From Drosophila pseudoobscura (Eukaryota; Arthropoda; Insecta; Diptera; Drosophilidae), in assembly GCF_009870125.1 (NCBI RefSeq), contig NC_046679.1, positions 22,196,001 through 22,260,000 on the forward strand: 64,000 nt of DNA. The letters are read 5' to 3'. The translations under genes and the position numbers were made by a program. The notes under the pieces are model-generated. The model did not search any database. It was not told the DNA's origin and saw nothing but the letters and a program-made list of their open reading frames with translations. This document shows positions 32,904 through 47,118 of the stretch, piece by piece (positions within the stretch are counted from its first letter, which is position 1; every line of letters starts with the position of its first letter).

Positions 32904-35900
32904 TATATTGTTATTATAATTGCTTGTAGTATTGTTGTTATTCCTTTGCTTTAACGACGCCAGCTTGACTGATTTGTTCGGTTAAGGGGTTTTCGGATAG
33001 AAGAAGGTGTCCCCAAAGCAGCAGACTTTGCTTCGGAGTGTGGAGGGTTATAGCTGGAATGAAAGCTGGAGCTGTGTGGCAGGACAAGGCATGTTCGTGC
33101 TTATGACTGGTTTGGATCTACAATAAGTTCTGAAAGAAAGAGAGAATTTACAAAGAAATTAGTTTTTGGAATCATTTTACATGGACTGAAAGATATAAAA
33201 ATGTACAGCCAATGAGAACGCTCTCTGACTAACAAAAGAGTTTGTAAACGGCTACCAAGAAAACGGAAAAGTATTACTTTTTTTTTGTCGCAATCCCCGA
33301 TTTTATAAGCAATTGATTCGGTTTCTTCCATCAATTGAATTTTGTTGCCCATCTGATTGGAAACTCAATCATAATGCATAATATAATAATTTAAATGGAG
33401 CTTCCGCAGCAATCTGACAGCTACACCGAAGTAAACACAAATCAATGGCATCCAATAAATTCTCAAACGAAAATTGGGGAAAATTCCGCACCCCTCGGAA
33501 AATGTGCTTCTGCTGGCAATCAGCTGCGACGTTGCTAACTAAATTTATTGAGTCGCCAGCGGATATTGCACATTGATTTCATTTTAATAACATAAATATT
33601 CTCTGGCCCTCGCTTTTGATTTGTTTGTTGTTGTTTTCCCTTGGATTTTCGCTTCGCCTCGCCTCGCTCCGACCTTTGCACTGCCAATAATAAATTTCAA
33701 ATTTCACATTTCACTTCCGCTGCACAACGGAAGTTGATTTCTGGGTCTTGCGCTGCCACCGGCCTCCCGGGGGCTCATTTTCCTTCTGCCTATTTTCCGC
33801 TGGAAATGAAAAAGAACCGGCACAAAAAATAAAAACATTAAGTGAGGCGTGAAAAATGTTTGGCAATTCTGTTTCTGCCTCTCTTTTTATTCTGAGTACT
33901 TTGGGAGGAACCAAACCACCACAGGGTGCATGTAAATTAAACGACAGCAGCTTTATAATTAGAAAAGTTTGGGCGCTTCTTCGGAACGAAATGAGATTGC
34001 TCGTTGATTAGCCCAAAATATGTTATATAGATAGATGGAAAGTTGGGCAGCCATGTTCTTGGCAGCTATATAAAATTGGTTCATACTTAAAGCGGGCTGT
34101 TTGGGGACGCTGTTTCCCCACGTAATTGTTTAGACATCTGCCAACAGCTTCATCTATCATCCGACCACTCAACGCCTTCGCCTGGCAGGCGGTGGAAACT
34201 TAATAAATTTAATAACCGCAAAATATGCCGTGGGCGAAATGAGCGGGTAGACGGGGTGCCAAAAACGCCACACAGCCATCAAATCGTTGGCCTATTTATA
34301 GGCCCCCCCCCCCCACATCTCTACAACATCTTCTACATTTCCTACATCTTCAGCAAGGAGCTCTCCTTTCGTGCCGTTTCCCCCCCAATATATTCCATGC
34401 GTCATCGAGACGACGCCCACACATAAGTAGGTGCGTATTGTTGGGATGCCAGGAGCAAGACGAGGCGGCTGATTTGATTTGATCTGATATGATTGAGGGG
34501 CGCCCCGCCCGGGCGTGGCTCAAGAGGCACCCCGGCACCAGCGCCCACGTACACACAAAAACAAAAGTGAGTCACCTTCTGGGACAATGAGGACTTGTGT
34601 TTTTATTTTTTTGGAGGCCATAAACCAGAACGAAGGAAGTCAAACTGTGTGAAATACTCTGACTCGGGGAATGATAGGCTGGTTCAGCAGATTGGAGGAG
34701 AGTTAATCCTTATATGTAGGTGGGGTTGAATGAAGGTGTGTCTTTTGTTTTAGGAAGAAAAATCTTAGGAGTAAAAAATCAAAATTAAAATGCATCAAAA
34801 GCAGAATAATAAAATTCTGAAAAAATGTTTAGTTTTGAAGAAGCAATCAGAAATAGCTGTGCAAAATAATTTGATGCACCATCAAAGCCGAATCGATTAA
34901 CTATCGAAGCCAGGAGCCATAAAAAATTCGAACTGAAAAGAACCCAAAGACAAAAGAGATGCACAAAATAATGGTGTAAATAAATTGGAGAATTGTTTGT
35001 TTTCTGGTAAGAACCAGAAGAGTCTATAAATAAAGAGCCCTTTAAAATTTAGGATCCACAAAAAAAGACCAAAGAACTGTAACTCAAAGTACCATTCCGG
35101 CAAAACAGAAATTCGAAAACCTTGAGAGCAAATGAAATCGCTATCCCCACGAATAAATCTACATAGCCCACATAAATCTGAAAGTATGTAACTTTGTTTT
35201 CCAAACACCCTTTAAACAGAGTCTTAACGCCAGAACTTTGATTAGATTCCCGGGGAAAGAAAAGTGAATTTAATTTGGAAAACAATACATTTGGGAGCGC
35301 ATAAAGGGCATTTCGAATGGGTTGCCCGTTTGCTGCTTTACCCCAAAGCTCGTTGCTCATACGCCCCGTGGCCCGTTTGATTGATACGTACTCGGAAAAC
35401 GTACGTAAACAAGTTTTTGAGGTTGAGGTGTGGGCATTCCCCGGCCCGGGGGCGTCATTGTCGAGACACAAAACCTGGCAATTGAAAACTTTCCACATTT
35501 TTTGTTCCTTCTCTTTTGGCAACACACCAAAAAGAGTGTAAGGGTCTCTGCGAGACTTGGCCTTGGAATCAAAGTCAGACAATTGCAGGGCCTTTATTGT
35601 GTTTCAGTATATTGTAATACTTTTATCTGCCCCCGGACTCGGTTACAGTCCCATCCTCCTCCATCCATTCCGCATCCCACGCCCCACTCGGTGTTGTTAC
35701 AGGAATGTTTATGCTGACAGGCTCACGCAGGCTGTTCCCTGTCGGAGTTCGACAGTCGGGTCCAGGTCCGAGTTACAAAACCACTCCCAGACCCAGACCC
35801 ATTCCGCATCCGATTCCCCCCTCCCATTCACAACCATTTCATGGCCTGTCTGCCTTGGCTTCCTATCCTTCTTTACTATAGCTTTTGTTTTATGCCTCAC

Positions 35901-38900
35901 TTCCACCTTGTCCTCTTCTCTCTCTCTCTCTCCCTTTCTTTCTCTTTCCTTTTCCGCTCTGGCCATTGTTTTTTTATGCTACGTGCTAGTAAAATTTTAT
36001 TGTTTTATTTATTGTATTTAGAGCAACTTTCCCCAGTTGTTCCACGGAGGGCATTTGTCTTTGGTACAAAGTGCATTAAACGCTTAGCGAAGAGACAATC
36101 AATTAAAAGTTTTAACCATTTTAATTGCGGGCTTCATGTTTGCACTCAAGTGTGTTTCAAATAAAGTCTTTGAGCTGGTTCAAAGAATAATTTCCTTCCC
36201 AAAAAAAAAGGTAAGCATTGGATGGTCTTTTTGCATACAAATCAAAAAGCTGTCAAAGGAGCAGCAAAAGCGGTGGGTCCTAGATCCCAGATCCTTCTTG
36301 TGTATGCACATGGCCAACTATTTTGGGGAGGGGCTGACATGTGCAGACAGGAGCAGCAAGGACGACTATCGAGGAGAGACAGGAATGCGGAATCCTGGTG
36401 GCATGCAAATGTGTGTTCGCTGTGTGCTCTCTGCCAGATAGACAGACGGAAATGAAATGTGTGACATTTGATGCCACCGAACTGTAGCTTTTGGGCGGAT
36501 ATTGATTTTGTTGTGTGTACATTTTTCACACACGATGGGTGGCAGGGAAATGGAAATGGGCAACATTTACCTTCGTGTTGGCACACAGAAAACTTCTCCT
36601 GAAGCAGGCTCCATGTGGCACGAATCGTGTGTCAAATCATTGCTCCAAATGTGTGATATTACATATTATTCTATGTAGTATGATATGTATAGCTGAGCAA
36701 AGGTGATATGCCATGTCTTACCTTTTATATACTCTCCCATCACTCAAACAATCCCTTAAAACTACCTTAAACAAAGCAATTTGCGCCTTAATCCCTCAAC
36801 ATTAATTCAAATTATGAAGGGAATAAACCAGAGCAGAGCGTTTAATCAAAATGCTTAAGTGAATCTGTGGAGATGACGAAGTGAATCCGCTGAAACGACA
36901 ACGAAGACAAAGTAAGCACCAGCACGCGATGACACGGGTCTCGCTTCGACTCCTTCCTGGAAATGCGCTACATTTTAGGTCATTTGCATTTTAAGCACAC
37001 CTCTCTTTCATCATCTCTTTCTTCTTAGCCCTCTCTCTGTCTGCCCCTCGCTTCGTCCCTGTGCGTAGTATTTCATACAAGCTAATTTTTTTACGATTAT
37101 ATGCGCTTAATAAACGCTAACGCCAGTGGAGTCGCAATGAGGGATATCACAGACAGCAGGACAGCGAAAAGCTACGGAGCCTCAGGAAGCCCTGGGAGCA
37201 TCTCAGAGCCACCAAGCATTCCGGAAAGCACGAGCACGTGCTGTGCCCACTGCTTAGTCGGGGGCATTATCTAAGCCAGCGCAGCGGAAGCAATGGCAAC
37301 GCCATCATCAGCAGCAGCAACAGCGCCGGAAGTTGGCTTCCCTACACACAGACACACAGACACATAGACACATGAAGAGGGCCATAGGGTGCCATACGGA
37401 GGGAGCTAAGGATAGTGGCAACTCCTACTGACTCCTGCTGACTTGGTTACTCGCTTTAGTGTGCACTTGTGTGCGTGAATACACTGGTTAACAAGGTTGC
37501 CAAGTGGAATGAGATACATATTTACATATTTACAATATAATAGAGTCCTTTGTATTCGGGAAAGATTGATTTTCCAACAGCCTATTGAAAGTTGGAAAAT
37601 TTGTGTGTTGATTTAATGTCTCTTACAAAACAATTTATAAATCTAGTTGTGCTTTACAGTGTAATGGTTATAGGCCAGTGTTTGCTTAAGTAAACAGGTT
37701 TCGTGCCATACCAGAACCTTGGCAACTCCTCCCCACGGTCATCTATATAGTTCCCCATGGCATACCCTCACTGCTTTGCCCTACCACCCCACCATTGTAA
37801 CGAGGCACTGAGGCTCCAGTCACAACACTTAAGCACTGTCAATGTGTTTGGATTTCGTTGATTTCAGCTTGCACATATAATAAGAGCCCCGCGAATATAT
37901 ATAGATATGGGGGCCGCCCCCTCCCTAACGCTAACAAAACGTTTTACTCCCTTTTTGCATACATTTGTCCTTGCCTCCGAGAGAGGGTGTCTTAGCCGCG
38001 CGTGTCGCTGTAAGTGCGCGTTTTGAGTGTTCAGCAAATACGCGAGTGCTTGGCATGGCTTACCGCAATGGAGGTGTACCCCATGTACATCCACATCGAC
38101 ATCCACTTCCCGGACAGACAGAGCAGAGCATGGCAGAGCCACCAGCTGCTTGATTCGAGTATACACTCGGATTCATTTCGCTTCTTGGCTGTTTTGTTTA
38201 GCTTTCGGTTTAGCTTGACTCAGTCTGAGTTTGAGTCTGAGAGGAAGAGAGCGATCCAGAGAACTTAACACTCTCGAATCGACACTGTCCGAATCCGAAT
38301 CCGACTCCGTCTCAGCTTCGACTCAACTCCAAGTGCAATGGCAAATGGATTCGCATTTGGTTTACTTTTCCCTCTTCCCTTTCCCTTCCCCTTCCCGTTC
38401 CGATTTCCCCCTTTCCCGTGAAAACTTTTCCAATATTTCAAGAGATTCCGCTTTTTATTTATTCCCCCTGCAGCCCTGCAGCCCTACAGCTCCTACGGAT
38501 AGCGAGGGCTACTGCAGCTTTATATAATTGAGTGGAAGGAAGCAGCTTTAACCGCACGAGTTAACCGTGAAGAGGCGGCTAAGTATGGGAGAGAGAGTGG
38601 GGCATTAGGATAGTCCATGGTGCGGTTTTCTATGGGGGGGTGGCATGGATTTGGGCCAGAATCCTTTCCTTTTTGCTTCCTTTGCTTGCTTCCTGGCAGC
38701 CCAAAAACTAGGCTATGGGTCTTATTTATTTTAAATATTCTCTATTGTTCCTGATGCCTGGGAGAAGGGAGATTGCACAGGCAGCTACTCAGCGTTGGGG
38801 CTGAGACTGGATAGGGAATGTGGGGCAAAATCTTGAGCCCCGGATTGTAATGAAATTACCGGATGAATGCGATTTGTATATTCAAGTAGTATTTCGGTTT

Positions 38901-39052
38901 TCCCTTAGCTGATTAAGTTTTTCCTTTGACTTAGTTAGAGGGCTGATTAGTTTGTTTCCTGTACATGGACTAGTATACTCCCTATCTTAATATAATATAA
39001 TAAAGCCCAGTCATAAGTAAAGTCCAAAGAAAATAGCCCTAGTCTTCTCTGC

Positions 39053-39068
39053 TACCCCCAAGGGGGTA
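39053..39068. repeat. Perfect 7-bp inverted repeat TACCCCC-AA-GGGGGTA
   Basis: Near-palindrome with a 2-base centre in AT-rich surroundings. It may be a protein-binding site or the relic of a repeat end; nothing else supports a function. Confidence 0.6.
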
Positions 39069-39794
39069 TATAGTCATTCAATCTTGGGATTTAGTAGCGT
39101 TTATCAAATTAAAGAGTTATCAGATTAGGACTAAAGAATACCCCCATCAGGCGTTTGTCAGTCACGTGTTTAATTAGTTGAGTTATCTCTAGTAATCACA
39201 CTCATTAATTTCCCATAAAATTAAACTAATAACACATATAATTATTGCCATAATAAACCTTCCATTAAACCATCAACAACTATTAACAATTATAATGTAA
39301 TGTATACCATTTGTCACTAATTGTTTTGGTAATTTGTTTATTGAAATTACATATCTCTGCGAATTCGATTCACGAGTCACGCCCCTGTCATATATGTATG
39401 TATGTCACAGCCCCAGCCACTCCCCCCTAATAGTACGAGTGATAAAGATTATAGTACGTGTTGGCATAGCCATAAGGAAGGCACCACAGCACTTGCTTGC
39501 TGATCATAAAATTTGTTGAAGCCAAAGCAAACTACAGATGGACCACTGCTGGGACCCACAGACACGGAATTTTGTGAGACGAGCAGCAGATGGGAATGGG
39601 GATGGGGATGGGGATGTGGATGTGAAAATCCAAATAAAAACCCCAATTCTCGGCATGAACACGCACAAGTCGGGGTCTGGGAGTCAGGAGGCAGAAATCA
39701 GCCACGTTGATGAGCCGGATTCATTTCAGTTGCGTGCCAAAGTCAACGAAAGGTGCGAATCGAGGGCGTGTTCTGTCTGTGTATGCATCTATGT

Positions 39795-39815
39795 ATGTGT
39801 GTGTGTGTGTGTGTG
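39795..39815 (+). repeat. (TG)n microsatellite
   Basis: About ten TG dinucleotides, visible directly. Confidence 0.9.
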
Positions 39816-42800
39816 CGTGTGGGCGTGGCCGGGGCTACAAAGTGGAAGAAGGATACGCAGGGAGGGGAAATCTACAGCTGACATGAAGGACATCATTAGC
39901 ACGGACTCTGGCAGCTGTCATTTGGCTCGGAAATTACGCATATCCTTTGAGAAATTGTAGCAGAGAGCGGCATAATGAAGTCAAAGCTGAAGAACACTGA
40001 CAAACTACGGCAAACACTTGAGAATTGTCCGCCACCGGAAAGGACAAACTTTCCGCCAACTAGGACTAAGGTGTGAGTCCTCCTTTCGAATGCCTTCAGA
40101 TTAGCCACGCTACGCCACGACCCATATCGGTTTGGCTCTCGAGCGGGCTTTGGGCTAATGTCATCAAATGACATGTCACTCCGTCTTAAGCCAAACCAGA
40201 AGGAAAGCCGATTGCCTGCACACACATCCTTTTTGGCATACCCCGATAAGGAGGGACGGAAGGACGGAAGGATGGAAGTGGGTCCTGGGCTGAAACAAGC
40301 TTATGCAAAATTAAATCATTAAAATGCAAGACAGATGAAATTTTCTTAAACTGTTTTGCGCACGAGTTGATGCCAAGTCACACATACCAATGCAAACAAA
40401 CCCCACAAGCCCAACACCCACGCAAACACACACACACAAACATCCCCAAGCCCCACGCACACACACAGATACTCGTACATGTTCTCCCTCAAAAGCGTCT
40501 CTCCACCACATGCTTGTGCCTAAGTAGATATTTCAACGGATTTTCACAGCAGCTGAGATAAAAAACAACATACAGAAAAAATATACAACAAAAATTTTAA
40601 ACGTTTTAGCAATGCAAGAGAGGAAGCGGAAGAGGATGTAGGGCTGGCACTGGTTAATGGTTAGGGGCATGTTTAGACGCGGTGGACATGAAAGTCAGCG
40701 TCAAGAGGCAGACAACCACAACCAGAGACAAGACGCAGATACAAGATACAAGAATACAACATTCAGATGTACGACAGTGTCAAACATTAAAATTAAAGCA
40801 ACCCAAAGACGAGACATGCATTTTTTGCGACTTATACCCATAAGTGGGGATTGCGCAAGGGGATACTATCCGCAGAGCGGATTTTAGCAAGGAATATCAT
40901 CCATTAAATAGGTGGAAGATACGAATTTAAATTGAGCTACATTATAAATCAATAAGGAAGAGTATGAGGAAAAGAGGGGTAAGAAGATCGAAATAATCCA
41001 GCAAAGAACATTCATGGCAACTGGCAATAGGTAACCAAAAATATACTTAAAATTGAGATACAACAAAATTGGACAGCTTTCAGATCAATTAATATTTAAG
41101 CCCACAAAAGCAGCTGCTAAAAATAATTTTCTTAAAGTAAACCAATTATAAATTAAATCTTTTAATTTATCTCTCTAGGAGTTCAGCATATATTTAATGT
41201 CCTGTATTTGATCATTCATCAATCTAAAATGGTGCCCTGTGAAATATTTAAATATCAATTTCACTTGTGACTAATTTAGGGCCGAGTACCGTTCCATTAA
41301 TAAAGATATAACGTACAAAACTTCCCCTTGGCTGGCACTTTTCTGAACGTTTACTTTTTGGCAGCCGCAGCAGTATGCCAAACCGTCTTTTGTTGTCTTT
41401 GGCCGGGATCTGAAGATGTGCTTAACGTAGAGCCCACGCCCATGCCCACGCCCCCACCAAAAAGAAAAGAACAAGTGTACGTACGTGTTCCAGTGGAAAG
41501 CCAAGAAGCCAGGAGCTGTCACACAACCCCCCAACCAAAAGGCGCTTGAGAAATTAAATTCTAGTTACGCCTATGGAATTTAAAAATAGCAAACAATCGC
41601 CGGGGCGGGGCCTGGGATACTGGGATCCTTGGATGCGGTTGTTGAACGTGTTCAAATTGCCGAAACGCGTCGAAATTATGTTGATGTTGGATGTACGTGC
41701 CCCGAGGGCCGCCAACAAATTGAATATGTATTTAAGCAATTGCCAAAGTATACCATAAAAAGGGGAAAAGGGACAGAAAATCAGCTTAAAGATATATTTA
41801 GCATAGTATGGAGAGCATGTCATTCTTGAATCTATCTACTGGCATCTATGTATATCGTTAGGAACGAACTTCAACTTTTGGCATCTCATTGTTCCTCCAT
41901 TGTCAATGTCTCCAATTTCTTTTCTCGCCTTTCTTTTCATTAATTTTTGATGTTATGTATATATTTAGGGGGCCCCGCCAAGGTACCCGTAAATTCCTTA
42001 ACAATTCCTGTTCATCTTCTCTGTCACTTTTAATGAGTTTTTGTGCAAGAATTTTTTTCGTTGGTGCCTTTCTTTCTTGGCCCTCCTAAATTTGTTCGCA
42101 AAAAGTCGGCGAAATTGTCGCCGCTTCTGATAATCAGGCCAACCAGCCCCTACAAAAGGGTCTGGACCAGGGGATGGGGATTGTAGAGTGGGCGTGGCCA
42201 TGACGCATTGTCAGCATGATTATAATTTCCATTAAGGCAATTTTGTATGCCAGCGCCAAGTCATATTGAACTAATTTGCATCTCAAGGCGAGAGAAACAG
42301 TAAAACCCCAAAAGTCAAGTTTTTTGGAGAGAAGAAGAGAGTTTCTCGGGTTTGGTTGGAATCCCCTCAAATCAGAACCAAACCAGAAACCACAAAACAA
42401 ACAGAAGAAGGCTTCAGACCAAGAGGCTGAAATTTGCATATGACTAAGTCAGACCCGACTTTTGTAAGTGAGTATCTGCACGAGATGGCTGCCATATAAG
42501 TGCGCACAGTTGGTCCAGAAAAATACTACAAACTAGCAACAATAGCACTCTGGTTCCTTGCGGCGAGTGATTGTATGATTTTTGTATATTTTTGTGGTTT
42601 TTAAATTAACAAAAAATAGAGACAAAATCAGAGAAAGCTGAAAAATCAAATCGAGAGCAATCGAAATATAAAAATTCAAGGACTATTTGCTCCTGCACAA
42701 TGCTATATATTGGGCTGTTGTACAATATAGAAGATAGTCTTCTGCAGTCTTCTTTGGACCTAACATTCTCTCTTAACCTTCATGTTTAAACCTATCAACC

Positions 42801-45696
42801 TTTTTCTCATATCTTAAAGCAAGCTCTTAGCCCAAATTGAAATCAAAGATGGTAAAACTTTTGTCAAACAAAGATGAGCAACTTTTGGTGGCATGTGAAT
42901 TGAAAACAAATGCTACAACACCTCCAAAAAAGGAGGTTAAGAAAGACAACCCCTCAAAAAGAGGTTATACGAGGGGGGAGAGAGAAAGAGAGAAGACTAC
43001 AAAAAGGAGGTTAAGAGTAGGAGATGGATGGTGAGCTAGACAAAAGGCAAGACAGTAGTAACCTCAGCCAGATGACACTCAAGACATCACATCACTCATA
43101 CGCCATGTAAGCAGCACACTTCAGCTGGGACTGGGACACCGCTGGAGACTGGGACTTCAGTGGGGACGGGGACACTGGGACATCGGATGTGGTTTGGAAA
43201 TTGTCCTGAAAGCGTGTATGTAAATGATTTAGCTGTCCAAAAACTTTTGTGGCGCCAACAACAACCGCACAAAGGAAAGGGAAAACTATGAAATATGCGT
43301 AGCATGTGCAGACAATTTGGTCATGACCTTTGACAAGGCATCAAGAAACGAAGCAGTTGCGAGGGGAACGGAAACCAAGGTGGGGACAAAAGTTAGTCAG
43401 GAAGCAAGTTTTCAATTGCCAAAAAAGGGACAAGGGACACGTGAAAAACGAGATGTTGATGAGGCCACCAAAGTGTGGCAAACAAAAAAAAAGAGCGAGT
43501 GATAAACGAGACACCAATAGAAAGTGGATTGTCACCAATCAGTTAGCAACGGGGAGGGGTAACGGCGACTGCCTCCACTTAACATGGCTAATCATTCTGA
43601 GCTGCTGGCCAAACTTTTCCATCATACAAAAGTACAGAAAACAGCAGAGGGTTTTGCCAGAGAGAAAGATAGAGAGGGGATAGTGATGACGCTGCTTTTA
43701 TTGCTGTTAGTTGCTGTGGCAGCATTTTAATTAAAATTAATGCGCCATAAGCTTTAAATTAATTCTGCCTCTTCCTGTCACCCGCTAGCCGCTCGGCTGG
43801 TGAGAGGAGGCTCTATGCCCAAGCAACCATAAACGAAGCATTATTGCATGCGTGTGTTGTATCTGTGTGAAGCTATAACTACTAGACACACGCACCCACA
43901 CACTGATGGAGGGAGGGGCCGAGAGAGCCTGTGTTAAGCCGGCTTTTGTTCGGCTCCTCCTTCTGCTTCTTCTGTTGTGCTCACACTCGCATCGCATAAA
44001 TAAGAGCTCAGGGCACGGGCTGGATCCACTTCCGCTTCCGGTTGTCAGCCATGTCGCCCACCATGCCGCCGCACTCCCGCATCACCGCACCACGATTTGC
44101 CATGCAAATCGCCCAAGTAAACTCAACATTAAAATTGTCAAGGCGCCCATTCATTTTATTTTATTGCAGTTTATAAGCAGCAAAATATGTAGATGAGTAT
44201 TAATTGTGAGGGTTCTCTCCCTAACCCTAACCCCATAGCTGATGGGGTTGCTATTTGGGGTTTATTTCGGGTGGATAGGGTGAGGGTTGCCGCAACATAG
44301 TTGCGAAATGAATTGGTTGGGATTTAAGGAAAGGATGGAAAATTAGGTAAATACTTTAGTGAATTTAATTGGGGTTTTAAGGGAAAGAAGGGAACAGCTA
44401 CATACATATATACTCGTATTTACATAATGAATGTGGGTAGGGACTTAAAAAGATTCTTCCAATAAAATAATTGTATCTTATGGGATAACATTTATATACA
44501 ACTACATACTGGAACTTGTAGGATTATTGCAACTTCTGCCCAATTAAAATACAGTGTTATATAGTTGCTTCCTCTATTTTTCTTTTAGTTCTCTTTTAGT
44601 TTTGTCTACCATTGTCCATATAAAAACATTTATTTGCAGTTTATGTCCTTTTAAATACTCTAAAGCTACATATTTCCATAGTTCCTCCTCAACTAGAATG
44701 TACGTTATTCAATTGCTGTAGTTTACATGAAACAATTTATGGAATTTGTGTGGGAGAATCCCTGTAGAAATATGCGCATGGCTGGTGTCCTGTAATTACA
44801 AATGTTCATAAACAGTTTTGGCCATAAATCTAATAAACTTGAAAGCATTCGCGAAACAGTAGTACTGATAATGGAAATGGGCACAAAAAGTGCCACAACA
44901 GGAGGCAGATATCTCTTTCTCTATTTATGAGAAAATTATGTCGAGTGCAGATGAAATATTTCCTCCAACAACAGGCGGACGTGCACCATGGCAGACTGAA
45001 ATAAATTTAATTGAAAGTGCACATGGCAAATGGAAAATTGCATCAGCAAAGGAGCTGCAGGTCTAAGCAGGCCAATTGAGTGGCAGCCTCACCTGACAGG
45101 TAAATGATGCCAATGAGGATCCCAGGCGGGTTGCATAAGAAATTTACTAAATTAATCAATTTTAAAGTGGCAGGAGGTGCCGTTGCACACCAGGGCGCAT
45201 GAGTGAGGCCTTCATATGTGGCCAAAAAGTTTGCCATCTCAGCTGCAACTAATTGGAAATTAAGTGTCAAAGTGTATCATAAGAGCGAGTTGGGAAGCTG
45301 CCAAAAAAAACCAAGGAGTACGAGTATTGGGGGTAAAAACTTGGCTGGCAAAACCAATTTAAGACCCGAAAATCTTCGCTTTGGCATCAAATTTATTGCA
45401 ACTGCAGCTGAAGGCTTGACAGGTTGTGGCATGGCTTTGTCGGGGATCCTTCGCAGCTCGGGTTTATCTTGTTTATTTCATTTTGTTTGATGCAAGCACC
45501 TTACTGCTTTTATAAAAACAGTAGGAACGATTCAGAAACACCGAATCAAAGCATTTTCCTAGAGACATATTCAGTACGTTAGTTTGTAGTTTCACTCAGT
45601 ACTCAACACATGGGTATTGAAAACCATTAGAATATATTTTCAAATACATTTCTCCCCTCGGAAGTAGAGTAAACGAACAGGAAACACTATAGAGCC

Positions 45697-47118
45697 ATGG
45701 CGGAAATTGCAATAGTGTCCAGACGGAGCGATGAGAGTAGCCCTCTCTCCATGACATATTCAGAAGCTGATGATGCAACATATACGAGTATAACTATAAC
45801 AGCTGAGGAGGTTCGGTCGCCCTCTCTTAATTCAGAGGACAATTTAAGCTCCTTGGACGAAACAAAAACCCTCGTTGCCGCGGAAAACCACACACATCAG
45901 TGCCACAAAGCAGATGGATTTTTTTACACTGGTAATAGTGGTAAACGCAAATTCTCACCAAATTCAATCGTTTTGGCCTGGAAGAAGCATACCCACGAGT
46001 TCATAAAGAAGGAGAAGAAACTTAAGAAGCGCAGGTATCGACGTCCACAGGGGACTCCCAAAGTGGACCTAATGGACCCGTCGGAATTGATAGTGGCCAG
46101 AAAGTATCGCCTAATCGAGCGTATCGGGAATGGCTCTTTTGGAGAGCTCTACCAAGCTGTAGATATCAAGAAGGGCAAGGAGGTGGCTGTGAAAGTGGAG
46201 TACATCACAGCCGCACATTCGATGCTGGAGCGCGAGGCGAAGGTATACAAACTTCTCGCTGGGACTGAAGGAATCCCCAAAATACGATATTATGGATCTG
46301 AGAGAGATGTCAATGTTCTGGTGCTGGATCTGTTGGGACCCTCCTTGGAGGATCTGCTGAACTTTTGTACGCGCACCTTCACCTTGAAGACCACCCTAAT
46401 GCTGGCCTTACAGATGCTGACCCGCCTGGAGTGTGTCCACAAGAAGGGCTACATCCATCGCGACATCAAGCCAGATAACTTCCTGATGGGCTTGAACGGA
46501 CGGCGCTGCCTGGTCTTCCTCATTGACTTTGGCCTGGCCAAGAAGTATTACGATCCCCACACCGGGAAGCACATCGAGTACTGCCAGAAGCGGGAGCTGG
46601 TGGGCACACCTCGTTACTCCTCCGTCCGGTCGCATTTTGCCGAGCAAGGGCGCCGCGACGACTTGGAGTCCTTGGGCTACATGCTCATCTATTTTCGGCA
46701 TGGAAGGCTCCCCTGGCAGGGCGTTCGGGCCGACACCAGGGCCCAGAAGTTCGAGCAGATTGGCGAGATGAAGGCCTCCATCAAGCTGGATAGCCTGTGC
46801 AACCAAATGCCCGAAGAGTTCTTGCTGTTCCTCCGCTACTGTCGTTGCCTGCACTTCGGCGACATTCCCGACTACGTGTATCTACGCAGGATGCTTCAGA
46901 GTATTCTATTCCGCAAGGGGTTGCTCAACGACTTTCTCTTCGACTGGGTGGACCCAAAGCACCTGGCCATCCATCAACGTGACTGCGTTGATCAACGGGG
47001 GCGCCAGATCACAAAGAATAACGTCAACTGTTGCTCTTGCAGTTACCACAAGTACAAGCGTCGCTTGGATCACCAGAGGGACCGCAATAGGGAACCCCAT
47101 CCGACGTGCCCTTTATAA
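45697..47118 (+). CDS. Intronless, divergent casein kinase 1 family Ser/Thr kinase
   Basis: 473 codons without introns. The N-terminal 137 residues are Ser/Thr/Glu-rich, then strongly basic (KKEKKLKKRRYRRPQG). The kinase domain starts near 138: glycine loop RIGNGSFGELYQ, catalytic Lys in EVAVKVEY, HRDIKPDNFLMG near 254, LIDFGLAKKY near 276, and the CK1 signature LVGTPRYSSVRSH...RRDDLESLGYMLIYF. CK1-alpha has ARYASIN where this has PRYSSVR, so it is diverged but every catalytic residue is present. The C-terminus is basic with a Cys cluster (NNVNCCSCSYHKYK). Close to CK1-alpha but about 135 residues longer. Lack of introns and faster divergence suggest an old retrocopy, perhaps testis-expressed like several fly CK1 paralogues; that is inference. 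A six-codon upstream ORF begins at 45610. Confidence 0.92.
   Translation: MAEIAIVSRRSDESSPLSMTYSEADDATYTSITITAEEVRSPSLNSEDNLSSLDETKTLVAAENHTHQCHKADGFFYTGNSGKRKFSPNSIVLAWKKHTHEFIKKEKKLKKRRYRRPQGTPKVDLMDPSELIVARKYRLIERIGNGSFGELYQAVDIKKGKEVAVKVEYITAAHSMLEREAKVYKLLAGTEGIPKIRYYGSERDVNVLVLDLLGPSLEDLLNFCTRTFTLKTTLMLALQMLTRLECVHKKGYIHRDIKPDNFLMGLNGRRCLVFLIDFGLAKKYYDPHTGKHIEYCQKRELVGTPRYSSVRSHFAEQGRRDDLESLGYMLIYFRHGRLPWQGVRADTRAQKFEQIGEMKASIKLDSLCNQMPEEFLLFLRYCRCLHFGDIPDYVYLRRMLQSILFRKGLLNDFLFDWVDPKHLAIHQRDCVDQRGRQITKNNVNCCSCSYHKYKRRLDHQRDRNREPHPTCPL

Larger units (their letters stand above)
32613..45696. other. 13-kb interval without a supported gene
   Basis: Low-complexity non-coding DNA between the RASL10-like P-loop exon and the CK1-like gene. 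It holds microsatellites (TG at 39795-39815; CT-rich 35918-35955; GGGATG repeats 39595-39625) and a C9 run near 34307. The largest frame (177 codons, minus, 35049-35582) has no domain or splice support. Undiscovered 5' exons of the GTPase gene could lie here. Confidence 0.5.

Noticed and set aside
35049..35582. 177-codon minus-strand frame in the gene-free interval
   Set aside because: No domain, no splice or promoter context; Phe/Leu-rich AT-derived composition suggests chance.
45043..45270. Minus-strand frame with a hydrophobic segment and a donor-like CAG|GTGAGG
   Set aside because: Only one plausible splice border and no homology; not enough to call an exon.
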